Source: an uncultured Roseobacter sp.
GTDB taxonomy: Bacteria > Pseudomonadota > Alphaproteobacteria > Rhodobacterales > Rhodobacteraceae
Assembly: GCA_913054455.1 (NCBI GenBank)
Contig: CAJXIL010000011.1
Span: forward strand, 1-47,911
DNA length: 47,911 nt
Reading direction: 5' to 3'
The notes under the pieces were generated by a model, which was not told the DNA's origin, made no database searches, and saw only the letters and a list, made by a program, of their open reading frames with translations. Both the position numbers and the translations under genes were made by a program. Numbering within the stretch: the stretch's first letter is position 1; each line of letters begins with the position of its first letter. Positions 37,505 through 45,904 of this stretch are shown here, one piece after another.

Positions 37505-38914
37505 ATGGTGCAAGCGACAGCATTGCCGCGCAATGAGGCTGGTATTGAGGCCGCTATTGGGGTGCTAAAACAGCAGTTTGGTGAACGGTTGCAGACCGGG
37601 CAGTCAATCCGCGAGCAGCATGGCCATACAACCACCTGGATAATCAATCAGGCCCCCGATGCCGTGGTTTTCCCGACCTCTACTGCCGAAGTTTCCAGCA
37701 TCGTCAAAACCTGCGCCGAATATGGCGTTCCGGTTATTCCCTTTGGCACTGGCACCTCGCTGGAGGGCCATGTCAATGCGCCGGCCGGCGGGATCTGTGT
37801 TGATATGATGCGGATGGATCAGATCCTGCAAGTGAATGCAGAGGATCTGGATGTTGTGGTGCAGCCTGGCGTCACCCGTGAGCAGCTGAACACTTTCCTG
37901 CGCGATCAAGGCCTGTTCTTTCCCATCGATCCTGGTGCCAATGCCTCGCTTGGAGGCATGGCCGCGACGCGGGCTTCCGGTACCAATGCGGTGCGCTATG
38001 GTACCATGAAGGACAATGTGTTGGCGCTGGAAGTGGTCATGGCGGATGGCGAAGTGATCCGTACCGCGCAGCGGGCCAAGAAATCTTCGGCGGGCTATGA
38101 TCTGACGCGGTTGATGGTCGGCTCTGAGGGAACATTGGGCCTGATGACTGAAATCACCCTGCGCCTGCAGGGCATCCCGGAGGCGATCCGCTCAGCGCGC
38201 TGTTCCTTCCGCACGGTGGATGATGCCTGTCGCGCGGTGATGATGACCATTCAGTATGGTATTCCCATTGCACGAATGGAGCTGCTCGACGAGATGAGCG
38301 TCGCCGCGGCCAATAGCTATTCCAAGCTTTCCCTGCCAGAAACACCGCTGCTTTTGCTTGAATTCCACGGTTCGGATGCAGGCGTTTTGGAGCAAAGCGA
38401 GACCTTTGCCGCCATCGCGGATGAGTTCGGCGGTTTCGACATCGAGGCGACTTCCTCTGCAGAAGAGCGCAATGCCCTGTGGCAGGCGCGCCATGACATG
38501 TATTGGGCCTGCATGCAGATCCGCCCCGGCGCCAAGGGAATTTCCACTGATGTCTGCGTGCCAATCTCGAAACTGGCCGAATGCGTTGGCGCAACTCAGA
38601 AAAAAGCCGAGGATTTAGGGCTGGTTGCGCCGATTGTGGGTCACGTCGGTGATGGTAATTTTCACGCATTGGTCTTGGTGGACATGGAAAACGCAGAGGA
38701 ACGCCAAAAGGCCGATGACTTTATCAGTTGGCTGAATGACATGGCGATCTCATTGGACGGCACCTGCACAGGTGAACATGGTATCGGCCAGGGCAAACGC
38801 CCCTATTTGCAAAAAGAACTGGGCGCCGCGACTCGCTATATGGCGGCGATCAAGGCCGCACTTGATCCCGACGACATTCTCAATCCGGGAAAAATCCTCA
38901 CTGAACGAGGCTGA
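37505..38914 (+). CDS. FAD-linked D-lactate dehydrogenase (GlcD/Dld family)
   Basis: This 469-residue flavoprotein has an N-terminal FAD-binding type 4 domain (VIPFGTGTSLEGHV and DPGANASLGGMAATRASGTN) and a C-terminal FAD-oxidase domain (VGHVGDGNFHALV, GTCTGEHGIGQGKRPYL, DPDDILNPGKI). It resembles cytochrome-type D-lactate dehydrogenases and the GlcD subunit of glycolate oxidase. GlcE and GlcF are not adjacent, so D-lactate or a related D-2-hydroxy acid is the likelier substrate. Electrons would go to a quinone or cytochrome. GAGGA seven bases upstream supports the ATG. A gap of 161 bases separates it from ggt, so it may have its own promoter. Confidence 0.93.
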   Translation: MVQATALPRNEAGIEAAIGVLKQQFGERLQTGQSIREQHGHTTTWIINQAPDAVVFPTSTAEVSSIVKTCAEYGVPVIPFGTGTSLEGHVNAPAGGICVDMMRMDQILQVNAEDLDVVVQPGVTREQLNTFLRDQGLFFPIDPGANASLGGMAATRASGTNAVRYGTMKDNVLALEVVMADGEVIRTAQRAKKSSAGYDLTRLMVGSEGTLGLMTEITLRLQGIPEAIRSARCSFRTVDDACRAVMMTIQYGIPIARMELLDEMSVAAANSYSKLSLPETPLLLLEFHGSDAGVLEQSETFAAIADEFGGFDIEATSSAEERNALWQARHDMYWACMQIRPGAKGISTDVCVPISKLAECVGATQKKAEDLGLVAPIVGHVGDGNFHALVLVDMENAEERQKADDFISWLNDMAISLDGTCTGEHGIGQGKRPYLQKELGAATRYMAAIKAALDPDDILNPGKILTERG

Positions 38915-39026
38915 ACTCTATACATGCCCGCGCTCTGCTAATCTGGTAGGCGAAGCTGCCATAATTTTCCCAAACTCCGATTGTATTCTGGCCATGAGAT
39001 CTGGGTCTGGTGCTAGGAGTGGGCAG

Positions 39027-39383
39027 ATGAGTTTGCGAAAAACCTTGGGAATACTTGTCTTTAGTACCCAGGCAGTTGTGGCTGTCGACTATAATATGCA
39101 AAGTCGTAAAGCCGGGCTCGAGCCGGGTGAGCTGAGCATGTCTGACTATGCGGCCGTTGTGCAAAGCCGCTATGACACCAAATCAGATGAGCATATCGCA
39201 GCGGATCATCAAGAAACGGGGATTTGGCAAAAGGTCACAGGGCTTGGGGCCGGACTTGGGTCTGGCCTAGGCGCAGGCCTTTCCGGTGGCCATGAGGATT
39301 TGGCGCAGGCAGAAGATGCCCCCCAGGAGGAGGAATCTTCGGGTATCTGCATTCGCCGTGGGACGGCACTGAACTGCCAGTAA
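39027..39383 (+). CDS. Small exported protein with glycine-rich segment
   Basis: The product has 118 residues from ATG 39027, which has AGGAG seven bases upstream; the open frame continues further back but overlaps the flavoprotein gene. The N-terminus (KTLGILVFSTQAVVAVDYN) looks like a signal peptide with cleavage after VVA. The mature protein has a glycine-rich GLGAGLGSGLGAGLSGG stretch, an acidic segment (QAEDAPQEEESSG) and two cysteines near the C-terminus (GICIRRGTALNCQ) that could pair. I recognise no family. It lies between two flavoprotein genes without close spacing to either. Confidence 0.7.
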   Translation: MSLRKTLGILVFSTQAVVAVDYNMQSRKAGLEPGELSMSDYAAVVQSRYDTKSDEHIAADHQETGIWQKVTGLGAGLGSGLGAGLSGGHEDLAQAEDAPQEEESSGICIRRGTALNCQ

Positions 39384-39556
39384 TCGGGGAATAGACCCCA
39401 AAGGGTCAGGAGCGAGGAGATTGGTCGCGACAGAGGCCTGATCGCGCCAAAAGGTCGGTTTTGGCTGTATTTGCGTCGGATGGATTTAGCCTGGTTTCCT
39501 GGGCTTTGGGCATAACCGATGCAGAAACCGAGTCACTTGTTCCGGAGAATGGCCTC

Positions 39557-42064
39557 ATGAAAACCCAAGTCAAAGCATTGGTTGTCGGCGGTGGTGCCGT
39601 TGGAACCTCAATTGCCTATCATCTGGCCAAAGCGGGCTGGGATGACGTCATGCTGATCGAGCGTGATGAGTTGACCTCCGGCTCGACCTGGCATGCGGCC
39701 GGACTGTTGCCACTGTTCAACATGTCCTATGCGACCACTCACATCCACAAGTACTCGGTCGATTTCTATAAGCAGCTGGAAGAAGAAACTGGCCTGAACG
39801 CCGGTTTTGCCGTGGTGGGCAATCTGCGCATGGCGCAAACCGAAGAGCGCATGGACGAGTATAAGCTCTATGCCTCCACCGCAGAAACCTGCGATGTCGA
39901 TTATGAGTGGCTGACCCCTGAACAGATCAAGGAACGCTGGCCGCTGATCGAGACCTCCGATCTGAAGGGCGCGATCTACCATACAGAAGACGGCTACATT
40001 AACCCTGCTGATGTAACACAGGCCATGGCCAAGGGCGCACGCCAGCGTGGCGTCGAGATCGTGCGCAAGATGCAGGCGGATGCCTTCCATTGGACTGGCA
40101 CACATTGGGAAGTCACCTGTACCAAGATGGTGGAGAAGGGCGGCAACCTCATTCCGTCTGATGAGCAGGTCGTGATCACCGCAGAACATGTTGTGACCGC
40201 ATCGGGTAACCACGCGCAACGCACCGCCAAGATGCTGGGCATCAAGATGCCTGCGATCCCGGTCGAACATACGTTCATCGTCATGGACAAAGATCCCGAA
40301 CTGGTCAAATGGCGCGAAGCCGGTAACCCTGAGCACCCTGTTGTGCGCGACGCCGACAATGAATCCTACGCTCGTGAAGAACGCGGCGGATGGATCCTGG
40401 GGATCTATGAGCGCGGTGCGCCCGCGCAGTTCGAACATGGCGTGCCCGACAGTTTCCGCGCGGACCTGTTCCCACTGGATCTGGACCGGATCGCTGAGCA
40501 GTATATGGCGATGGCGGAACGGGTGCCCTCCTGTGCTGACTCTGGCCTCAAAGACGACTTCAACGGCCCGATCTGCTACACGCCGGATGGTAACCCACTG
40601 GTTGGTCCGGCACCGGGCCTGCGCAATATGTGGCTGGCTGAGGGTTTCTCGTTTGGTATCACCGCTGCTGGCGGTACCGGCTATTACCTGGCCCAGATGA
40701 TGGTGGACGGCGAAGCCGAGATCGATATGGCGAGCCTCGACCCCAAGCGGTACTCCTCCAACTGGATGACCACCGAGTTTGCCGCGCGCAAGAACGAAGA
40801 GTGCTACGAGCACGTCTACATTCTGCACCACCCCGACGAAGAACGCCCTGCGGCCCGCCCGTTGCGCACCTCACCTGCCTTTGATCGGCAAAAAGAGCGT
40901 GGCGCACAATTTGGCTGGGTCAACGGCTGGGAACGCCCCAACTATTTTGGCCCCCTGGATGCTCCAGAAAACTTTGACCATGACGCGCGCTCCTTCCGCC
41001 GCGGCGGCTGGTGGCAATATGCCGTGGACGAGGCCAAGGCGATCCGGAATGGCGTCGGTCTGGTGGATGCCACCGCCTTTACCAAACATGTGGTCAAGGG
41101 CCCCGGTGCCACCCAGTTTCTGGATTGGTTTACCTGCAATAAACTGCCAAAGATTGGCCGCATCAATCTGACCTATGCGCTGACCTCGGCGGGCACCACC
41201 CGCACCGAATACACCATCGTCCGCAATGGTGAGAACAACTACTATCTGGTCTCGGCCGGGGCCTGGACCGAGTATGACGCCGACTTCCTGCGCAAGGCCG
41301 CTGAAGACAAGATGGAGGAATTCGGCTATATCGAGATCCAGGATGTCACCACCCAGTGGGGCGTCTTCGCCATCGCGGGGCCGAAATCCCGCGATGTCAT
41401 GAAAGAGGTGATCAACGACGTCGATCCCGAAACCGCGCTCAGCAACAAGCGTTTCCCCTGGCTGTCTGCACGCCAGATTGAACTGGGCATGTGCCCCGTC
41501 AATGCGATCCGTGTGGCCTATACGGGTGAGCTGGGCTGGGAACTGCACCACCCGATTGAGATGCAGAACTACCTGTTTGATCTGCTGGAAAAAGCCGGTG
41601 AAAAGCACGGCATGAAACTGGTTGGCGCCCGCGCGCAAAACTGGCTGCGGATGGAAAAAAGCTACCGCGCTTTTGGCACCGAACTGGGCCGCGATGCGAC
41701 CCCCGCCGAGGCCGATCTGCCACGCTTTATCGACCTAGAAAAAGACTTCCACGGCAAAGAGGCGATGATTGAAAAGGGCGTGCGGGTGAAATGCTGCACG
41801 CTGCTGATCGACGGTCCGAGCGATGCCGACCCCTGGGGCCGCGAGGCGCTCTATACCGAAGAGGGCACACGCGTCGGGCGTTTGACTTCGGGTGGCTATT
41901 CGGTGGCCTTTGAGAAGAGCATCGGCATGGGCTACCTGCCGCCAGAGCTGACAGTAGAGGGCACCAAGCTGAAGGTGAAACTGCAGGATAAGCTGTGGGA
42001 TGCCACGGTCACCTGCGACAGCCCCTACGATCCGACCAATGCGACCATTCGCCAAAACGGCTAG
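39557..42064 (+). CDS. Dimethylglycine/sarcosine dehydrogenase-like FAD-GcvT protein
   Basis: This 835-residue enzyme fuses an N-terminal FAD-dependent amine oxidase (ALVVGGGAVGTSIAYHLAKAG at the start; SGSTWHAAG with H46 in the place of the histidine that carries covalent FAD in dimethylglycine dehydrogenase) to a C-terminal GcvT-like folate-binding half (about 430-835; YTGELGWELHHP, GARAQNWLRMEKSYRAFGTEL, RLTSGGYSVAFEKSIGMGYL). The family oxidises N-methyl groups of glycine derivatives and passes the one-carbon unit to tetrahydrofolate. Start ATG 39557 has GGAG nine bases upstream; the open frame upstream of it does not resemble the family. It probably acts in breakdown of glycine betaine or a similar methylated compound. 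Confidence 0.93.
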   Translation: MKTQVKALVVGGGAVGTSIAYHLAKAGWDDVMLIERDELTSGSTWHAAGLLPLFNMSYATTHIHKYSVDFYKQLEEETGLNAGFAVVGNLRMAQTEERMDEYKLYASTAETCDVDYEWLTPEQIKERWPLIETSDLKGAIYHTEDGYINPADVTQAMAKGARQRGVEIVRKMQADAFHWTGTHWEVTCTKMVEKGGNLIPSDEQVVITAEHVVTASGNHAQRTAKMLGIKMPAIPVEHTFIVMDKDPELVKWREAGNPEHPVVRDADNESYAREERGGWILGIYERGAPAQFEHGVPDSFRADLFPLDLDRIAEQYMAMAERVPSCADSGLKDDFNGPICYTPDGNPLVGPAPGLRNMWLAEGFSFGITAAGGTGYYLAQMMVDGEAEIDMASLDPKRYSSNWMTTEFAARKNEECYEHVYILHHPDEERPAARPLRTSPAFDRQKERGAQFGWVNGWERPNYFGPLDAPENFDHDARSFRRGGWWQYAVDEAKAIRNGVGLVDATAFTKHVVKGPGATQFLDWFTCNKLPKIGRINLTYALTSAGTTRTEYTIVRNGENNYYLVSAGAWTEYDADFLRKAAEDKMEEFGYIEIQDVTTQWGVFAIAGPKSRDVMKEVINDVDPETALSNKRFPWLSARQIELGMCPVNAIRVAYTGELGWELHHPIEMQNYLFDLLEKAGEKHGMKLVGARAQNWLRMEKSYRAFGTELGRDATPAEADLPRFIDLEKDFHGKEAMIEKGVRVKCCTLLIDGPSDADPWGREALYTEEGTRVGRLTSGGYSVAFEKSIGMGYLPPELTVEGTKLKVKLQDKLWDATVTCDSPYDPTNATIRQNG

Positions 42065-42089
42065 ATTTTTGGTCATATAACAAGAACGA

Positions 42090-42121
42090 AGCCTCGGCCC
42101 GAATGGTGCCGGGGCTTTTTC
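42090..42121 (+). terminator. Rho-independent terminator after the DMGDH-like gene
   Basis: AGCCTCGGC (42090-42098) pairs with GCCGGGGCT (42108-42116) with one G-T wobble. It is followed by TTTTTCGTTTT, a standard T-tract. Confidence 0.88.
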
Positions 42122-42268
42122 GTTTTGGGCGACGTCGACAAATTTTCCGATGTGGGGCCGCGCGTGAAATGTGATTTCTTGCGTTTGGCCGCTCCTGTGG
42201 CTGTGCACATTGTTCTTTGGGAGCCGTTGATGGCCTGTAAGGCCGACGCGGAGCGCAATTATTCGCAG

Positions 42269-42292
42269 GTCATACCCCAAACGGGGTATGAC
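42269..42292. promoter_or_regulatory. Perfect inverted repeat, possible operator
   Basis: GTCATACCCC (42269-42278) and GGGGTATGAC (42283-42292) are exact mirror arms around AAAC. There is no T-tract next to the stem, so a regulator-binding site for the RTX gene downstream is considered, at about 260 bases from its start. A stable RNA hairpin is equally possible. Confidence 0.4.
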
Positions 42293-42549
42293 TCCCGATT
42301 TTGATGCCAGCTAAGGTTACGAGATTTCTGTGGGGAGTATCGCACGTGCATTGATGTTTTTCAGTTTGGAATTTTGAGCGGCGGCTTGCGCGGGGGATTT
42401 TTCCCATCTGGCAGGGAGCCGTGCGATCTACTCAGCTTTCAGCGCGTCGGCTCATTGCATTCGCACAGCCCACTTAGGCGCATTCATTTTTCGGACCTTT
42501 TTTGCCCCGCTAGCGGGGACGACATGCAATATCTCAAAGGGGCATTTCA

Positions 42550-44697
42550 ATGACCAGCTACCTCGTCACATCAGACACTTCGGTTAAACGGACCATCTCA
42601 GCAGGCGGCGACTATTACTACCTCAAAGAGGGGGTGCTACATTTTGGGAGTGAAACGACTGGTCTTGTCCAAGTCAGTGGTGCGGATGCGCGTCGTAATA
42701 TCAACGTCGATGGCTCCCTGGTGAATACTGATGGGGCGGCAATCTTTGGCGGCACGACCACACATGTCTTTGTCACGGTTTCCGACACTGGTCGCGTCCA
42801 GAGCTTGGACATGGTGGGAAGGGAGAACGGTATTGAACTGGGTGGGAATTACGCGGTTATCACCAACAACGGTGAAATCACCGGGTATAATGGGGTTGAG
42901 TTGGGTGGTGAGGACGCAGTTATCACCAACACCGGTCTTATCACCGGCGTGGGTACCACGACTTCCTCGACGACGGGCGTCTTGGTTACTGGTGAAGATG
43001 CAGAACTGACCAATTCTGGAACCATTTCGGGGTCTACGGCAGTCTCCCTGGGAGGGGACTTTTCAATTGTTAATTCTGGGAGTCTCCTGGGAGATAGATA
43101 TGGCGTTAGAAACACAGGAACTTCCAGTTTTTCCGATGGCGATCTGATCAACACCGGTCTTATCTCCACCGCGGACGGCGTCGCTTACCTGGGGAATAGC
43201 TACAGGGATACCATTTGGAACAGTGGGAGAATGGTGGGGGCGATCAGCCTGAATGACGGTACGGACGAGGTGACCAACACTGGGGAAATCATAGGGAATA
43301 TCAGCTTTGGCAGTGAGAATTGCACGCAAGATAGTCTTCAAAACCTAGGCGGCACTATTATTGGCAACATATCCTTTGGGACGCGCAGTTTTCTTGTAGA
43401 TGTCGTGAATTCCGGCACGATCAAGGGAAATATCTATTTTGGATCGGAGACCGGTGCCTCCGATTCCGTCGAGAATAGCGGTCAAATTTTTGGCAATGTC
43501 CGTTTTTCCACTGGTCGTGATACCTATACCGCCAGTGGAACTGGCTATGTTTCCGGCACTGTTTATGGCGGCGGTGGCAGCGACGAAATGTATGGCGCCG
43601 ACCATAATGACACTTTCTCCGGCGACGAGGGAAATGACCAACTCTTTGGTCGCGGCGGGAACGATACCCTGTCTGGTGGCGACGGGTTTGACACTCTCGA
43701 TGGGGGCGCTGGCGACGACAGCCTAAGCGGTGGCAACCACAATGACCTTCTTAATGGCGGCGCCGGGGATGACAGCCTGTCAGGCGAGGACGGTGTTGAT
43801 AGGCTGATAGCGGGCTCTGGCGATGACAGCCTGTCTGGCGGAGTAGGGGATGACGTCCTCAACGGAGGGGCCGGTGACGACATCTTGCTCGGCGGGGATG
43901 GCGATGACATTCATGTGGGTGGCGCTGGCGATGACAATCTGGACGGAGGGGCCGGCAGCGAATGGCTAGGCGGCGGGACCGGCAATGACAGCCTGTCTGG
44001 TGGCGACGACAATGACACCCTCTCTGCGGGTTCTGGCGACGATCTGGCGAACGGCGATGCTGGCAACGATATTGTGAGCGGCGGCTCTGGCAATGATACA
44101 CTGTCTGGTGGTCTTGGAAATGACTTGCTGTATGGCGGTCAGGACGATGACACCATGAATGGCGACGACGGCAATGACGTGATGCGAGGGCAGGCCGGCG
44201 ACGACGACATGGACGGTGGTGCTGGTGCAGATTCAATGTTTGGCGGCACAGGACAGGATAACATGTTCGGCAGCAGTGGAAATGATGAACTGCATGGGTA
44301 TTCTGGCGATGATCAGCTGCTTGGCGGTGCTGGCAGAGATATGCTGTTTGGCGGTTCTGGGGACGACATCCTTGTAGGTGGTTATGGTCGGGATACCATG
44401 AGTGGCGGCAGCGGAGAGGATGTCTTTGTGTTCCTGTCGGCGGGGGAAAGCACCTTTGCTCAGACGGATCTGATCGAGGATTTTGAAACGGGCGTGGATC
44501 GGATCGACCTTTCCAATATGGCCGATTTTGATTTTATCTCTACAGATAGTTTTTCAGGTACTGGTGCCGAGGTAGGCTATCTGACCACGGCATCCGGGGT
44601 CAGGATCGTGGTGGACATCAACGGCGATGGTGTCGCTGATATGCGGGTGAATTTGAACGATGTCAGCCTGCTGACAGAGGCCGATTTCCTGCTATAA
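42550..44697 (+). CDS. Secreted RTX protein with solenoid-like N-terminal repeats
   Basis: This 715-residue protein lacks a Sec signal. Residues about 30-330 are short repeats built on TNxGxITG, such as VITNNGEITGYNGVELGGED, VITNTGLITG and LTNSGTISG, which suggest a right-handed beta-helix as seen in adhesins. Residues about 335-625 are roughly 30 consecutive RTX nonapeptides (GGxGNDxLx), which fold on calcium binding outside the cell. The C-terminal block (DLIEDFETGVDRIDLS onwards, ending LLTEADFLL) resembles a type I secretion signal and the tail of the protease at 13405-15996. No enzymatic domain is visible; surface attachment, matrix or S-layer-like roles are all possible. Confidence 0.9.
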   Translation: MTSYLVTSDTSVKRTISAGGDYYYLKEGVLHFGSETTGLVQVSGADARRNINVDGSLVNTDGAAIFGGTTTHVFVTVSDTGRVQSLDMVGRENGIELGGNYAVITNNGEITGYNGVELGGEDAVITNTGLITGVGTTTSSTTGVLVTGEDAELTNSGTISGSTAVSLGGDFSIVNSGSLLGDRYGVRNTGTSSFSDGDLINTGLISTADGVAYLGNSYRDTIWNSGRMVGAISLNDGTDEVTNTGEIIGNISFGSENCTQDSLQNLGGTIIGNISFGTRSFLVDVVNSGTIKGNIYFGSETGASDSVENSGQIFGNVRFSTGRDTYTASGTGYVSGTVYGGGGSDEMYGADHNDTFSGDEGNDQLFGRGGNDTLSGGDGFDTLDGGAGDDSLSGGNHNDLLNGGAGDDSLSGEDGVDRLIAGSGDDSLSGGVGDDVLNGGAGDDILLGGDGDDIHVGGAGDDNLDGGAGSEWLGGGTGNDSLSGGDDNDTLSAGSGDDLANGDAGNDIVSGGSGNDTLSGGLGNDLLYGGQDDDTMNGDDGNDVMRGQAGDDDMDGGAGADSMFGGTGQDNMFGSSGNDELHGYSGDDQLLGGAGRDMLFGGSGDDILVGGYGRDTMSGGSGEDVFVFLSAGESTFAQTDLIEDFETGVDRIDLSNMADFDFISTDSFSGTGAEVGYLTTASGVRIVVDINGDGVADMRVNLNDVSLLTEADFLL
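43560..44425 (+). repeat. Tandem 27-base RTX repeats
   Basis: About 30 imperfect 27-base units encode the calcium-binding nonapeptides of the RTX protein. Unit wording varies (for example GGAGDDSLS, GGSGNDTLS, GGLGNDLLY), with no long identical runs seen, so recent slippage is not obvious. Confidence 0.85.
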
Positions 44698-44722
44698 GCC
44701 GATCTGGGCCAATCCTTCGATA

Positions 44723-44764
44723 GAACAGCCTGCTCCCAGGGATCGTGTTTGGGGCGGGCTGTTC
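44723..44764. terminator. Inverted repeat between converging RTX and AhpD-like genes
   Basis: GAACAGCC (44723-44730) pairs with GGCTGTTC (44757-44764), and the interior TGCTCCC and GGGGCG can add pairs. It starts 25 bases after the RTX stop. No long T-tract follows, so termination is plausible rather than clear. Confidence 0.5.
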
Positions 44765-44792
44765 CTCAATCGGGCCGTTTTGTGAACGGCTG

Positions 44793-45131
44793 TTAGCTGC
44801 CTGTTAGCTCATCAAAACAGGTCAGCGCCTTGGCGGCATACATCATGGCTGGACCTCCTCCCATCTGGATCGACATCGCCAGCACGTCAGAGACTTCTTC
44901 GCGGGTGGCGCCAGCCTTGACCAGGGTCTCCACATGTAGCCCGATGCAATCGTCACAGCGCACCGCGACTGCAATCCCCAGGGCGACAAACTCCTTGTGT
45001 TTGAACTCTAACACGCCACCTTGTTTTACGGATTTTCCCAGCGCGCCAAAGGCCTGCGCCGTGTCCGGGATCGCCTTGTTGAGCCTGCGCAGCCCCTGAC
45101 GGGTGTCATCCAATTTGGTTTGCCAGTCCAT
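44793..45131 (-). CDS. AhpD-like carboxymuconolactone decarboxylase family protein
   Basis: This 112-residue all-helical protein has the redox motif CDDCIGLH (C59, C62 and H66), the CxxCxxxH signature of AhpD-type peroxidase or thiol-reductase partners. ALGIAVAVRCDDC and GATREEVSDVLAMSIQMGGGPAMMYA are typical family blocks. Catalytic cysteines point to redox work rather than decarboxylation. AAGGGA six bases upstream supports the ATG. Its upstream region carries a perfect inverted repeat and an FNR-like box, so it may be controlled by oxygen or redox state. It is transcribed alone. Confidence 0.92.
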   Translation of the reverse strand: MDWQTKLDDTRQGLRRLNKAIPDTAQAFGALGKSVKQGGVLEFKHKEFVALGIAVAVRCDDCIGLHVETLVKAGATREEVSDVLAMSIQMGGGPAMMYAAKALTCFDELTGS

Positions 45132-45138
45132 TTTATTC

Positions 45139-45167
45139 CCTTCGATAAATATTCCACTTATCGAAGG
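45139..45167 (-). promoter_or_regulatory. Perfect inverted repeat over the AhpD-like ribosome site
   Basis: CCTTCGATAA (45139-45148) and TTATCGAAGG (45158-45167) are exact mirror arms with a nine-base spacer. The proximal arm overlaps the Shine-Dalgarno region of the AhpD-like gene, eight bases from its ATG. It could be the operator of a dimeric repressor or an RNA hairpin that hides the ribosome site. Confidence 0.5.
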
Positions 45168-45193
45168 TGTAGGCGGCTCCTATCAGTCGATCC

Positions 45194-45207
45194 TTGATCT
45201 AGGTCAT
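45194..45207 (-). promoter_or_regulatory. FNR/CRP-type box upstream of the AhpD-like gene
   Basis: TTGATCTAGGTCAT matches the FNR-class consensus TTGAT-N4-ATCAA at 8 of 10 positions, and the CTAG centre is common in alphaproteobacterial FnrL sites. It is centred about 69 bases before the ATG, a usual distance for control of the minus-strand gene. Confidence 0.4.
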
Positions 45208-45244
45208 GGGATGCGGGCGCAGATACACCAGCAGACCAATGAGC

Positions 45245-45904
45245 CTAAAGCGTGTCTTTGCTAAAGACAAATGCCAGATTATTGGCGGGCATTTCGATGA
45301 CTTTAACTGGGGTGAGCCCTGCGGCCTCAGCCCAGTCTAGAAGGTCGAAATCATCCTTGTAGCCGGTCTCTGGATCATGGGCCTGGAGCGAGGCGTGAAA
45401 CCTCTCGTCCCCGGGACTGGTCAGCTCTCCGCCGCGCGAAAAGGGGCCATAGATGACCAAGCGCCCGCCAATGGCTAACGCATGTGCAGCCTCGCGGATC
45501 AGGCACTGCGCTTCAGCAGCGCTGATCAGATGCAGCAGATTGGACAGCATGATGAGGTCTTGAGAAGCCTGCGCCGCCCCCCAACCCGCAGAGGTGGCAT
45601 CCAGAGATATCGCGGGACGTACGTTGTTCAGTCCTGCTTCCGCCACATGGGCGTCAATGCTTTGCAATCGGCCTGGGTCTGCCTCAGTGGGTTGCCAGCT
45701 GTACTGTGGCAGCCGAGTGGCATAACCGGTCACATGCTGCCCTGTGCCACTGGCCAGTTCCAGCGCATTGCAGCCAGAGGCGGGGGCAACCTGTTCTAGC
45801 AGATTGCTCAACACTGCCCGATTGCGCTCGGCTGAGGGGGCGAAGAGCTTGCCGCCTTCAGGATTGGCAATGGAGGCACTACCTGGAACGGACCGAACAG
45901 GCAT
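45245..45904 (-). CDS. DUF938 SAM-dependent methyltransferase
   Basis: This 219-residue protein matches the DUF938 family of predicted class I methyltransferases. It has NLLEQVAPASGCNALELASGTGQH (motif I is the ELASGTGQH part), an acidic residue after the second strand (WQPTEADPGRL), DLIMLSNLLHLIS in the motif IV region, and GGRLVIYGPFSRGGELTS. FAPSAERNR at the N-terminus is a family hallmark. The substrate is unknown. Its ATG shares one base with the stop of the FAD oxidase gene, so translation is coupled. It is the last gene of the three-gene operon. Confidence 0.9.
   Translation of the reverse strand: MPVRSVPGSASIANPEGGKLFAPSAERNRAVLSNLLEQVAPASGCNALELASGTGQHVTGYATRLPQYSWQPTEADPGRLQSIDAHVAEAGLNNVRPAISLDATSAGWGAAQASQDLIMLSNLLHLISAAEAQCLIREAAHALAIGGRLVIYGPFSRGGELTSPGDERFHASLQAHDPETGYKDDFDLLDWAEAAGLTPVKVIEMPANNLAFVFSKDTL

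Larger units (their letters stand above)
42065..42549. other. Intergenic region upstream of the second RTX gene
   Basis: There is no convincing gene in these 485 bases. It holds a terminator at 42090-42121, a 10-base perfect inverted repeat at 42269-42292 and a 14-base palindrome at 42505-42518. AAAGGGG near 42537 is the ribosome site for ATG 42550. A long leader for the RTX gene is possible. Confidence 0.5.

Noticed and set aside
38736-39026. Upstream part of the open frame that ends at 39383
   Set aside because: It overlaps the end of the D-lactate dehydrogenase gene in another frame. AGGAG and ATG at 39027 followed by a signal peptide mark the real start.
34411-39545. Identical GTCACTTGTTCCGG at 34411-34424 and 39532-39545, each upstream of a metabolic gene
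   Set aside because: A few identical 14-mers are expected by chance in about 48 kb, and the two copies sit at quite different distances from their genes.
39461-39556. N-terminal extension of 32 residues on the DMGDH-like protein
   Set aside because: The family starts at MKTQVKALVVGGG and a good ribosome site precedes ATG 39557.
39608-40831. 407-residue open frame antisense to the DMGDH-like gene
   Set aside because: It lies wholly inside a well-supported gene. It is a shadow of codon bias in GC-rich DNA with no domain of its own.
42505-42518. Palindrome CCCCGCTAGCGGGG shortly before the RTX start
   Set aside because: Several 14-base palindromes are expected by chance in this window, and no second copy supports an operator.
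43560-44425. Regular short repeats that might suggest a CRISPR array or minisatellite
   Set aside because: The 27-base units encode RTX nonapeptides in an open frame. There are no unique spacers between exact repeats.
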